Below, piece by piece: positions 1 through 10,100 of a stretch of 64,000 bases of DNA. A model generated the notes under the pieces. The model saw only the letters and a list, made by a program, of their open reading frames with translations. It was not told the DNA's origin and did no database searches. Every line of letters starts with the position of its first letter. Positions within the stretch are counted from its first letter, which is position 1. A program made the translations under genes and the position numbers. Source of the DNA: Microbacterium soli (GTDB taxonomy: Bacteria > Actinomycetota > Actinomycetes > Actinomycetales > Microbacteriaceae); the NCBI RefSeq assembly GCF_039539005.1, contig NZ_BAABCP010000002.1:186001-250000 (forward strand), given 5' to 3'.

Positions 1-319
1 CCTTGAGATCCTCGGGGGTGAACGGATCATCGACACCGAAGTCGTAGTAGAAGCCGTCCGTGATGAAGGGACCGATGCCGAGGTCGGCGGCAGGACGGAT
101 GCGCTGCACGGCCTGCGCGAGGACGTGCGCGGTCGAGTGGCGGAGGATGTTCAGACCGTCTGCACTGTCGATGGTCACCGGCTCCACCTCGTCGGTGTCG
201 GTCACGGTGGCGGCGAGGTCCTTCAGCACACCGTTGACGCGCATGGCGACGACGGAACGATCGGTGAACAGGGCGAAGCCGTCACGCGCGTCGGCGTTCG
301 GCTGGGCGTTCTCAGGCAC
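1..319 (-). CDS. thrS: Threonyl-tRNA synthetase, N-terminal part (runs off window)
   Basis: Charges tRNA-Thr in the cytoplasm. About 106 residues are present; the rest lies to the left of the window. Reading from a GTG at 319, the protein has a short, divergent N-terminal stretch followed by [14 protein letters not shown] and then [14 protein letters not shown]. This is the hallmark entry into the ThrRS editing (tRNA-SAD) domain, with the HxxxH-type metal site. I chose the GTG because no in-frame ATG lies upstream of the conserved part within a sensible distance. The gene reads away from the LLM oxidoreductase gene cluster and is a housekeeping anchor for the left edge. Confidence 0.9.
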   Translation of the reverse strand, partial: MPENAQPNADARDGFALFTDRSVVAMRVNGVLKDLAATVTDTDEVEPVTIDSADGLNILRHSTAHVLAQAVQRIRPAADLGIGPFITDGFYYDFGVDDPFTPEDLK

Positions 320-393
320 AGAAAATCTCCATCCGGGGTCTGTTCCAGATTACTCGTCCGAACGGGTGCGCCGCGTCATCCTTCCCGTTGTGA

Positions 394-1422
394 TCAGCTC
401 AGGCCGAAGGCATCCGCCAGCAGCTCATGCGACCGGCGGCGAAGTGCCGGATCGGCGATCATGTCCTGGATCATGATCTCGTCGGCCTGGCTCTCCTGCG
501 CCATCTGCTCCAGCGTGGCCCGGACGTCCGAAGGGCCCCCGGCGACGAACTTCGGCCAGCGTCCGTCGACGATCTCGGTGGGTTCGTCCTTCTCCGCCTG
601 GGTCATCTCCGCCTCCGCCTGCTGCGGGGTCGGGACCATGACCCTGCCTGCTTCGCTCATGCTGCGGATCCGTGCGAGTCGCGCGTAGAAGCCCTTGGGC
701 GAGCCGGCCAGGTACCGGCCCTCCGCCGTCGTCTCGCCGACCGTGACGTTCACTCCGAGAATGGACCGTGGCTCCGCCAGACCGAAGCCCTGCGGCTGGA
801 ACTCTGCACGGTAGCGACGCATTGCGGTGGCCGCGGCAGCCGGATTGATGAATCCTGCGAAGGTGTACCCGATACCCAGCCCCGCGGCAAGGCTCGACCC
901 GTTCAGGCTCGACCCCAGCAACCACGTCTGCGGTCGTGACGGCACGGAGGGCGAGAGCGGATGCCCGTGGAACGGATGGTCCTCGGGGAAGGCGTCGTAG
1001 AGCCAGGCGAGCGCTTCGAGAACCTGTTGCTGGTGATCGGCCTGATGCGGCTGCTGCCGGTTCTGCTGCAGGGCGAGGTCCACCACCGGGCCGCCGGTGG
1101 CCCTGCCCATACCCAGATCGATGCGGCCGGGGGTCGTCGCCTCCAGCTGCTGGTACATCTCGGCGACCTTGAACGGGCTGTAGTGGTTCATCAGCACCGC
1201 TCCCGAGCCGACGCGGATCCGCGAGGTCACGGCCGAGGCCGCCGCGATCAGCAGCTCCGGGTGGTGCGAGGCGCCCGACGGCGACAGGTGGTGCTCGGCG
1301 AACCAGATCCGGTGGAAGCCGTGCGCCTCTGCGTGCCTTGCGGTCTCCAGCGATTCGGCGAGCGCCTCCGTCTCGGTGGTGTCCGGCTCGACGGTTCCCA
1401 GATCGACGATGGACAGCTTCAT
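394..1422 (-). CDS. LLM-class flavin-dependent oxidoreductase (MsnO8-like)
   Basis: Predicted 342-residue bacterial luciferase-like monooxygenase that would use reduced FMN (F420 is possible in actinobacteria) to oxidise an unknown small molecule in the cytosol. The N-terminus MKLSIVDLGTVEP, then FAEHHLSPSGASHHPELL and RIRVGSGAVLMNHYSP, are the classic TIM-barrel signatures of this family. The open frame continues upstream of residue 1, but that extension reads as shadow sequence, and the family start matches the ATG at 1422. It lies divergent to the SDR gene at 1594 with about 170 bp between them. The substrate is not predictable. Confidence 0.88.
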   Translation of the reverse strand: MKLSIVDLGTVEPDTTETEALAESLETARHAEAHGFHRIWFAEHHLSPSGASHHPELLIAAASAVTSRIRVGSGAVLMNHYSPFKVAEMYQQLEATTPGRIDLGMGRATGGPVVDLALQQNRQQPHQADHQQQVLEALAWLYDAFPEDHPFHGHPLSPSVPSRPQTWLLGSSLNGSSLAAGLGIGYTFAGFINPAAAATAMRRYRAEFQPQGFGLAEPRSILGVNVTVGETTAEGRYLAGSPKGFYARLARIRSMSEAGRVMVPTPQQAEAEMTQAEKDEPTEIVDGRWPKFVAGGPSDVRATLEQMAQESQADEIMIQDMIADPALRRRSHELLADAFGLS

Positions 1423-1593
1423 GACACGGGCTCCTCCGCAACGTCCTGCACCTTCCCCCGACGCTATCGCATGCCGGTGAGGCGCTCCGAGGCTCGACCG
1501 CGCTCCGAGGGGCGGACCGTCGACCCACGACACCCGTAGCCGTGCACCGGCGCAAGGACTATGCTGGCCGCGATCTGACACGTGGGAGTGCGC

Positions 1594-2442
1594 ATGGCTG
1601 ATTCCGCTCCGTCCGCGCTGATCACCGGCGGTTCGCGCGGGATGGGCGCGCGCCTGGCCGTGCTCCTGGCCGCCGACGGGGTCGAGGTCACGATCACCTA
1701 CCGACGTGACGCCGACAGCGCGGCGACTGTCGTCGACGGCATCCGCGACGCGGGCGGCTCGGCTCGTGCCATCCGGGTCGAGTTGGAGAGCGCCGACGAC
1801 ATCGCAGCCGCCTTCGCCGGAGGGTCGAGCTTCGACTTCGTCGTGGCCAACGCCGCCGCATCCGCGTTCAAGCCGGTCGCGGGTCTCACGGCGGCGAACC
1901 TGCAGCGCTCCTGGGCGACGAACGTGCGCTCCTTCGTGCTGCTCGCGCAGCACGCCGTGCAGACGATGACCGCAGGCGGACGCATCGTCGCGATCACGAG
2001 CTACGGTGCGCAGCGCGCCTTTCCCTCGTACGGTGCCCTCGGCGCGGACAAGGCCGCGCTGGAGTCCTGGGTGCGACACCTGGCCGCCGAGCTCGGTCCC
2101 CGCGGCATCACGGTCAACGCCGTCAACGGCGGCCTGATCGACACCGATTCGCTGCACCACTTCTACCGGCAGCCCGGCATGCCCGACCTGCCGGAGGTGA
2201 CGGCCCGCGTGCCGCTGGGCCGTGCGGGCACTGCCGAGGAGATGGCGCGGACCGTGCGCTTCCTGCTGTCCCCGGGCGCCGGCTACATCACGGGTCAGAC
2301 AATCGTCGTCGACGGCGGGCTGACCATCGTCGCACCGCCGTTCTGGGGCGAGATGGATGCTGCGGCGATCCCCGCCTCACGGAACCCGAGGAGCGAGAAC
2401 GAGCGTCGAGCAGAGTCGCCGGCGCAGGAGGAGGAGAGATGA
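1594..2442 (+). CDS. Short-chain dehydrogenase/reductase with FabL-like Y-X6-K site
   Basis: A 282-residue Rossmann-fold NAD(P)H reductase. [12 protein letters not shown] near residue 8 is the TGxxxGxG nucleotide motif, and the C-terminal [13 protein letters not shown] is typical of the family. The catalytic pair is Tyr146 and Lys153 (YGALGADK), i.e. Y-X6-K. This is the spacing of enoyl-reductases such as FabL/FabI rather than the usual Y-X3-K of classical SDRs. A GGGAG ribosome site 5 nt upstream supports the ATG at 1594 over a GTG at 1582. It overlaps the next gene by ATGA, so it is co-translated with the acyl-CoA synthetase. An enoyl-thioester reductase role is an inference. Confidence 0.85.
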   Translation: MADSAPSALITGGSRGMGARLAVLLAADGVEVTITYRRDADSAATVVDGIRDAGGSARAIRVELESADDIAAAFAGGSSFDFVVANAAASAFKPVAGLTAANLQRSWATNVRSFVLLAQHAVQTMTAGGRIVAITSYGAQRAFPSYGALGADKAALESWVRHLAAELGPRGITVNAVNGGLIDTDSLHHFYRQPGMPDLPEVTARVPLGRAGTAEEMARTVRFLLSPGAGYITGQTIVVDGGLTIVAPPFWGEMDAAAIPASRNPRSENERRAESPAQEEER

Positions 2443-4100
2443 CAGGGAACACCGATTACGACCCGAGCGAGCTCAAGCGCGTCTTCGAGAGTCACTTCAC
2501 CTGGGCGGCGGCCTTCGCCCGCAACACGCATCGTTATGCGCACCGCACCGCACTCACCGACCCGCCCTCGGGTCGTTCCTGGACCTACGCCGAGCTCGGT
2601 CGTTCCACCGGTGCGCTCGTCGAGGGTCTTCGCGCGCACGGCGTCGGAGTGGGTGACATCATCTGCCATCAGCTCAAGAACACCCCCGAGTTCGCCTTCC
2701 TGTACATCGCCGCGCAGGGCCTGCGCGGCGTGAGTTCGCCGATGAACTTCCGGCTGGCACCGGCCGAGACCGCGCACATCCTCGATCAGGCACGGCCCGC
2801 GGTGTTCGTGTACGACGGCACGGAGGCCGACGCCGCCGCCGAAGCGCTGCGCATCGCCGCGCATCGTCCGGACATCATCGCTGCCGTGGGCGGAGAGCCC
2901 ATCGACGGCGCCATCCGCTTCGAGGAGCTGCTCGCGGACGAGACGCCCTCGTTCCGCGCCCCCGAGGGCGCGAGCACCTGGGACGAGACCAGCAGACTGT
3001 ACACGAGCGGCACCACGGGCATGCCGAAGGCGGTGCCTCTGACCAGCTTCAACGAGATGCTCACCGCACACGACGTGACGATGCACTTCCCCCTCGGTCC
3101 CGATGACAGGACCATGAACATGTCCCCCTGGTTCCATCGCGGAGGAAACTACTGCGCGGGTCCGAACACGGCCTTCTTCGTCGGCGCCGAGGTGGTGACC
3201 CTCCCCCAGTTCGACCCGGAGACCGTGCTGGACGCCGTGCAGGAGCACGCCCTGACCTACGTCATCGGCGCGCCGACGAACCTGGAGCGCCTTGCGGAGG
3301 AGCAGGAGGCGCATCCGCGTGATCTGTCATCGCTGCGCGGAATCGTCACGATGGGCGCGCCGCTCAGCCGGGACGCGGCCCTGCGCTATCAGCGCGTGCT
3401 CTCACCCCGTATCGCGAACGGCTACGGCACCACCGAGGCGTTCTGGAACACCTACCTCCGTCCCGGAGATCTGCCGGCCGCCGCCGGCGCAGCAGGTCGA
3501 GCCTGCCTCGATGACGATGTGGCCGTCGTCACCGTGCAGCCCGGTCGCATCTCCGCTCCCCATGAGCATGCCCGCAAGGACGGGCAGGAGATCGGAGAGG
3601 TGATCATGCGGTCGGTCAAGTCCGGCTATGCGTATCTGGACAACCCCGAGGAGCAGGCCGAGAAGTTCCGGGATGGCTGGGTGTATCCCGGCGATCTGGC
3701 CACCTGGGATGAGAACGAGATCGTCACGGTGGTCGGCCGCAAGGACGACATGATCATCTCCGGCGGGGAGAACGTTCACCCCGTCCAGGTCGAGGAGGTT
3801 CTCGCCTCCCATGAGGGGGTCGCCGACTCAATCGTCGTGGGCCTGGACGATGAGAAGTGGGGTGAGATCGTGGTCGCCTACGTGCAGCCTCGCCAGGGCA
3901 GCCTGACGGATGCCGCCGCCGCGGCCTCGGAGTTGGACGCGTACCTGCGCAACAGCGTGAAGCTCGCCGACTACAAGCGCCCGCGCCGATATGCCTTCGT
4001 CACTGAGCTGCCGTACACAGCCACCGGCAAGAAGCAGCACTTCAAGATGAAGGAGCAGACCGTCGCCGACGCCGCGTCGGGCCGTTTCGTCACCCCCTGA
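2439..4100 (+). CDS. AMP-forming acyl-CoA synthetase / aryl-acid ligase
   Basis: A 553-residue class I adenylate-forming enzyme that would activate a carboxylic acid to an acyl-AMP and then to a CoA thioester. The P-loop [15 protein letters not shown] sits near residue 186, the A5-type [10 protein letters not shown] near 327, and the hinge [33 protein letters not shown] near 420–455. The C-terminal catalytic lysine lies in [13 protein letters not shown]. All core motifs are intact. The ATG overlaps the SDR stop (ATGA) and is preceded by GGAGGAGAG. The pair SDR plus ligase suggests activation and reduction of one organic acid. The acid itself is not deducible. Confidence 0.9.
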   Translation: MTGNTDYDPSELKRVFESHFTWAAAFARNTHRYAHRTALTDPPSGRSWTYAELGRSTGALVEGLRAHGVGVGDIICHQLKNTPEFAFLYIAAQGLRGVSSPMNFRLAPAETAHILDQARPAVFVYDGTEADAAAEALRIAAHRPDIIAAVGGEPIDGAIRFEELLADETPSFRAPEGASTWDETSRLYTSGTTGMPKAVPLTSFNEMLTAHDVTMHFPLGPDDRTMNMSPWFHRGGNYCAGPNTAFFVGAEVVTLPQFDPETVLDAVQEHALTYVIGAPTNLERLAEEQEAHPRDLSSLRGIVTMGAPLSRDAALRYQRVLSPRIANGYGTTEAFWNTYLRPGDLPAAAGAAGRACLDDDVAVVTVQPGRISAPHEHARKDGQEIGEVIMRSVKSGYAYLDNPEEQAEKFRDGWVYPGDLATWDENEIVTVVGRKDDMIISGGENVHPVQVEEVLASHEGVADSIVVGLDDEKWGEIVVAYVQPRQGSLTDAAAAASELDAYLRNSVKLADYKRPRRYAFVTELPYTATGKKQHFKMKEQTVADAASGRFVTP

Positions 4101-4139
4101 CCCCGCGGTCCGCTGCCGTCCGGAGTCAGGGCGGCGTCA

Positions 4140-7100
4140 TCAGCGCCTTCCTCCCGGGCGCCGGAGACGCAGGAACGTCACGATCGCCCCCACCGCAAGC
4201 AGCACGCCTCCCAGCACCAGCGCACCGATCGGTGCCGTGCCTCCGGTGCGCGGCAGTCCGTCGTGCCCGTCTCCGGGTTTCGAACCCGGAACGCCGGGCG
4301 ACGGATCCGCCTCCCCCGGCACGTCGCCCGGATTCTCGGATTCGGGGGCGACGACCCGGACCTCGCAGATCAGATGCTCATCAAGGCCCAGCGACACCAT
4401 TCCGTCCGAAGCGCACGCTCCTGCGATGGCGATGGCGTAGCCTTCCGGCGCGGTCACGGCGGCCGTGTGCTCTCCGGCCGCCAGCGGCGTCGCGTCACCG
4501 AACCGTGTCGGAACCCCATCCACCGTCAGTTCGGCGGCCGCGGAGTCGTCAGTGATCAGAACGACCGTGAGCGTGCCGGGGACATCAGAGTAGGTGACCG
4601 TGCAGGTTGCCCCGTCGACGGTCAGCTCGACCTCTCCGGTGGCGCTGCAATCGCCTTCGATGACGTATCCGTATCCCGGCAACGGGCTCGCCGTCACGGT
4701 GTACGACCCCACGATCAGCGTCCGCTCGGTGCCTGTGGCATCGCCCGGAGCGCTCTCGTCGACGTCGGAGCCGCGCACCGCGATCGTGGCATCGGACGGG
4801 ACAGCGGAGCCTCCGTGCATGTTGGAGACCTCGGTGACCAGTGTGAGCACGCCCATCACGGGCGGGGCGACGGGGATGTCGTCGAAGACCAGCGTGCAGG
4901 AGGCCTCCTGACCGGCATCCAGCTCGATGGCGCCGTCCGAAGCGCAGTCGCCTCGGATCGTCATCGTGTATCCGGGGTGAGCACCCGCGCTGAGCACGTA
5001 CTCGCCGGCATCCAGAGAGTGCACGGTTCCGTCCGGATTGCCCGGATCCGCGGACAGGTGCGCCGTCCCGTCGCCGAGGACGATCTGGAACTCGGGCGCC
5101 GCTGCGAATCCGCCGTCGTCGTTGATCACCTCGGTGAACACCGTCAGTCGGGCCTTCTGCGGCGGTGGGGGTGCGATGTCGTTCAGCACGATCACGCAGG
5201 TGACGTGAGCACCGGCGGCCACCGTGACCTCGCCCGCGGCATCGCAGTCGCCGCCGAGGGAGTCGGTGTAGCCCGGCAGCGGCGAAGAGGAGATGCTGTA
5301 GGACCCCGGAGCCACTGTGCGGCTCCTGCCCGCTTCGTCTCCGGCCTCCTCCTGGGTCGCTCCTCCGAGGTCGGTGACCGTGACGGTGACGTCGGACGAC
5401 GATGCCGTGCCGCCGTCATCGTTGATGACGGTGACGACGATCGTCAGCACCCCGTCGTCGGGGGGTGCCACGGTGTCGTGATGGACGATGACGCACGTGC
5501 GGACGCCGCCGTCGGGTACGGAGACCGTTCCGTCGGCCAGGCAGTCACCGCCGATGGTCGTGTCGTACCCGGGCAGTCTCGTGGTCTCCACGGTGTAGTC
5601 GCCGGGCAGAACCGTGTGCGTCGTCCCATCCGCGTCTCCGTCCGAGGTCGTCGGACCGCTCGGGCCATCGATCGTGACGCGGAAGTCCTCCGCTCCTGCG
5701 GTGCCGTCGCCATCATTGATCACGGTGGTGATAACGGTGAGCGTGCCTTCGGGCTGCGCTGTGGGGATGTCATCGTGCGTGATCGTGCAGGTGGCATCCA
5801 CGCCGATGGCGAGGCTCACGGTGCCGTCCGCGGCGCAGTCGCCGCCGTAGGCCGTGGTGTAGTCGGCGAGACCCGTCGAACCGACCGTGTAGTCCCCGAC
5901 GGTCAACGCGTGCACCGTTCCCGCCGTATCACCGGCATCCGATGACACCTGACCCGCGACGCCGGTCACCACGGCATCGAAGTCCTTCGCTTCGGCTGTG
6001 CCGCCGTCATCGTTGATGACAGTCGTCACCACGGTGAGCGTCGGCAGGGCGAGGATCGTGTCGGTGTCCTCATCGACGTTGTTCGCCGGGGTGAGGTCGT
6101 TGCCGTTCGCGCCATCATCGAACGCCTCAGCGCGGAGGGTGATCTCCTCCCCTGCAGCCGCGGTGTCGGACACCGTCACCGTCAGAGTGCGGGTGGTGCT
6201 TCCGAGCGATGCGAGGTCGAACAGCGGCCAGCTGACCGTGTTCCCCGAGGCGGTGCCGCCGTCCTCGGCGGAGACGAAGCTCACCCCATCGGGCAGCTCG
6301 ACCGTCGCCGCGATGTCCGTGGCGCCCACCGCGCCGACGTTGGTGATCGTCGTCGTGTACGAGACCGTCTCCCCGGGGCTGAGATCGGCGCGTCCGTCGT
6401 CGATCGACACGGTGAGGTCGGGGCGCTGCACGAGCGCCGTGGCACAGGAGGCCAGCAGTGCCTGCAGCACGGGCTCGGGGTCATCGGCGAATTCGTCGAC
6501 CTCGAAGACGGCGCCGCCGCTGTCGAGGGCGAGCTGCTGGTAATCCGCGGTGCCGCTGTTGACGGTGACGATCGAGAAGAGGAGCGCATCGTTGTCGGCG
6601 AGGGCCTGCGCGGCGTCCTCGACCGTGTGGTTCTCCTGCTGCGTGGACTCATCACCCACCAGGACGATGCATGTCCCCGCGCCTGGGCGCAGGCCGACGT
6701 TCGGGCTCAGCGCTTCCACGATGGCGTCGATGCCCGGCTCGGTGCCGCCGCCGGTGGTCAGCGCCGCCGCCGCATCGGACACCTCCTGAAGGTCATCGGT
6801 CGCCGGGACGATGATCCGGGGGAGATGACCGGGACGCCCCTCGACGGCGGGGAACCCGCTGCCGAAGCCCATCACCGAGATCCGGTAATCCAAGGATTCG
6901 GCGAGCTGGTTCGCGATGCGCACCACATTGTCGCGGATGCGCTGCTGCACGGCTCCCATGCTCCCGGACTCGTCCAGGGTGAAGACGATGTCGCCCGGGG
7001 GGCGCTGAACCAGCGGAATGGTGGCCGTATCGGAAGCGGGGTGATACAGCCTCGAACCGGCGAACTCCGCCCTTAGCTCGCGATCCGCGCCGAGGGGAAG

Positions 7101-10100
7101 CACGATCAGCGCCTCGCCGACGGCGTCCGTGGTCACGGTCCTCGACTCCGCACCCAGCGCGACGTCCACGGTTGCACCGGCGATCGCCGTGTAGGGACCG
7201 TCGGCGTTCCACAGCTTCACCCGCACGGTGACCGTATCCTCAGACGCCGTCCCCGGCACGGGGCTCACGCTGAGGTAGGTGTGGGCCTGCTCGACGACGA
7301 TCTCGGCGGTGTCCGTCGCGGTGCCGCCGTCCTTGTCCGCCACGGTGAGGGTCGCGGTGTACTCGCCGAGCCCGTAGACGTGCGGCACGCGTCCGGTGGT
7401 GGTGTTGCAGGGCTGGACCACATCCGCCGCCGTGCCGTCGCCCCACTCCCAGGTGCAGGTCAGCGACTCCCGGTCGACGGAGCTGGGGTCGAAGACGTTG
7501 GGTGTCGGCGTCCATGTCGCCCCGAAGACTCCCGACGACACCTCGCGCACCGGTGAGCGCATGTCCGCGCCGGCCGTCGCCGTCGGATCCTGGTTGGTGA
7601 CGGTGAGCGTCTGCACGACCTGCGAGGTCATGCCGATGCTGTCGACCAGGGTCAGTGTGACGTCATAGGTGCCGTTGTCCGCGAAGCTCTTGGGCGGCCC
7701 CACCGTTCCGAGCCGCGTCGTCCCGTCGTTCCAGTCCCAGACGCGCTCCACGATCGCCCGGTCGGTCAGCGTCGCCTCTGTGACGTCGCTGAACGAGCCG
7801 GTGCGCCCCTCCTCCAGGTTCACCGGCACGGTGAACGGCTGGGCCTGAAGCGGCGCGACGACGCGCTGCCTCAGGGTCTTGGAGGTACTCAGGCCATCCC
7901 GATCCGTGACGGTCAGCGTCACCGGGTAGTCGCCCGGGGCATCGAACGTGTGCGTGGGGCTCTGCTCCGTCGAGGTGGTGCCGTCGCCGAAGGACCACTC
8001 CCAGGAGACGATGTCGTCGTCCCCGTCGCCATCGGTCGAGCGGTCCTGGAAGGTGACGGTTGCCCCGCCGAGTTGACCGGTCAGCGCCTGCAGGCGCAGA
8101 GTCGTGGTCGTCGCGCCACCCCGGTTGTCGAGCGGCTCGTACATGAGCCAGCGCCCGGACTGCGGTCTGCTCAGCTCCAGGATCTGAAGGTCCGCGCTGT
8201 TCTCGAGTACGCCCTCCCGCACCGTCGCATACCCGGTGGTGGTGGAGGTGCCGGAAAGACTGAAGCGCACGTTCTGCGGACGCTGAGTGGATGTTGATCC
8301 CGCCTGCAGCCCGACGGCCTCGATCTGCCATCCCTCTCGCCCACCGCCGAGGTCGATGACCGCCCTCTGATCGGTGGTCAACCCGTTCCCGGTGGTCCAT
8401 CCGATCTCCGCAGAGGGATAGTCGGTGTCGATCATCTCTGCGGCGCCGGTTCCCGCGCCGCTCTGGCTCGTCCACAGCACCGCCGCGCCACCGTGCTCGA
8501 CGCGCGCGACGTCGCCCAGGCCCGTCTCGGGGAGCGGGCTGAAGGCGGCGACCGGCGGCCCGGAGACGGGGATCGTGTGGTGCACGATCGGGGACGCCAC
8601 ACCGAGCGCGTCGGTGACGCGCAGGGCGACGTCGACGGATTCCCCGAACGCGTGCGTCGGATTCCGGTCTGTGGAGTCCACGGTGAACGTCGTGCCGTCG
8701 TAATCGAAGTCCCACTCCCAGGCCGTGACGCCGTCCGCATCCGTTGACGCATCGGTGAACGTCACCGGGTTGCCGACGAGCGCCGGATCGGGAGAGAACG
8801 AGAAGGCCGCCACCGGACGCTCGGTCACGGTGAGGATCTTGCTGAGGGACTCGACGTTGCCGTCCTCGTCCTCGACCGTGAGCGTCACCGTGACGTCTCC
8901 CGCGGCGGTGTAGGTGTGTGATACCTCGGCATCCGTGGAGTCCTCGACGCCGTCGTCGTCGAAGTCCCAGCTGCGGGAGACGATCGGGCCGTCCGGGTCG
9001 CTCGACAAGTCGGTGAAGACGACCTCTTCGCCCACGATCGCCGGGGACGCCGACACGCCGATGGAGGGCACCGGTGGACCGGTGTCGAGCGTCGTCGGGT
9101 CGCAGTCGTCGTCGATACCGTTGCCGGGGATCTCCGCCTGGCCGGGGTGAATGGCCGCATCGTCGTCGCGGCAGTCGGCATTGACGGTCCAACCGTCGCT
9201 GTCCTCATCGGCGAGCAGCGGGAGGATGACCCAGTTCGTCGTCGCGGCGCGACCCTGCCCGTCGTCGGTGAGTACGACCAGGTTGTGTGCGCGGCCCGCA
9301 TCCGCCGCAGTCGGTGCGAAGGAGTACTCCGTACCGGCTCCCACCTCGTCCTCGTCGAGGAACCAGCGCGTGGTGAGCACGTCGCCGTCGGCATCGGTCG
9401 GTGTGACGGAGAACTCCTGCGCGGATCCGATCGGCGCCTCCACCACGACGCTGCCCGGGGTGACGGCGGTGTGCTGTGGTGCCCGGTTGGCGCTCCTCAC
9501 CTCGGTCCACACGAACCGGGTGGACTCGCCGCCCTCGGCGTTCACTCCGCGGGCCCCGATGATGAGGCCTCCGGTCCGTGTGAAGACATGACTGGTGCTC
9601 AGGCCGGTCGCATCGTCGAAGGCGCCGTCACCGTCGAGATCCCATTCGACATCTTCGCAGGTCGGGCAGTTCACGGTGAGCGTGCGCGGGGTGTCGATGG
9701 TGGTCGTGGCATTGATGCCGTTGATGCCCACGATGCTCGGACGCGGCGTCTCCCCACGCCCCGCGACGACATCCTCAAGTTCGGAGATCACGTCGTTCAT
9801 CGCGTTCCCGAGATTGGTATAGGCCGCAGCCATCTGGTTGTTGACGCTCGCGAGCGCGTTGACGACTGCCGTCATCGATGCGGGGACGTCCTCACTGCCG
9901 AACTGGTCGAGAAGCGTCTCTGCCATCTCCTGCATCTCCGCGGGTGTCGCACCCAGGTTGCGCAGGATGCGCTCGTCCTCGGCGCCGAAGCCATCGGCTT
10001 CAAGAGAGGCGAGCTGGTCGCGCATCCGATTCAGTGCGAGATTCGCGTTCACCCCGCCGTTGTACGTCGGGGAGTTGAAGCGGGTGAAGGCGGAGTACTC

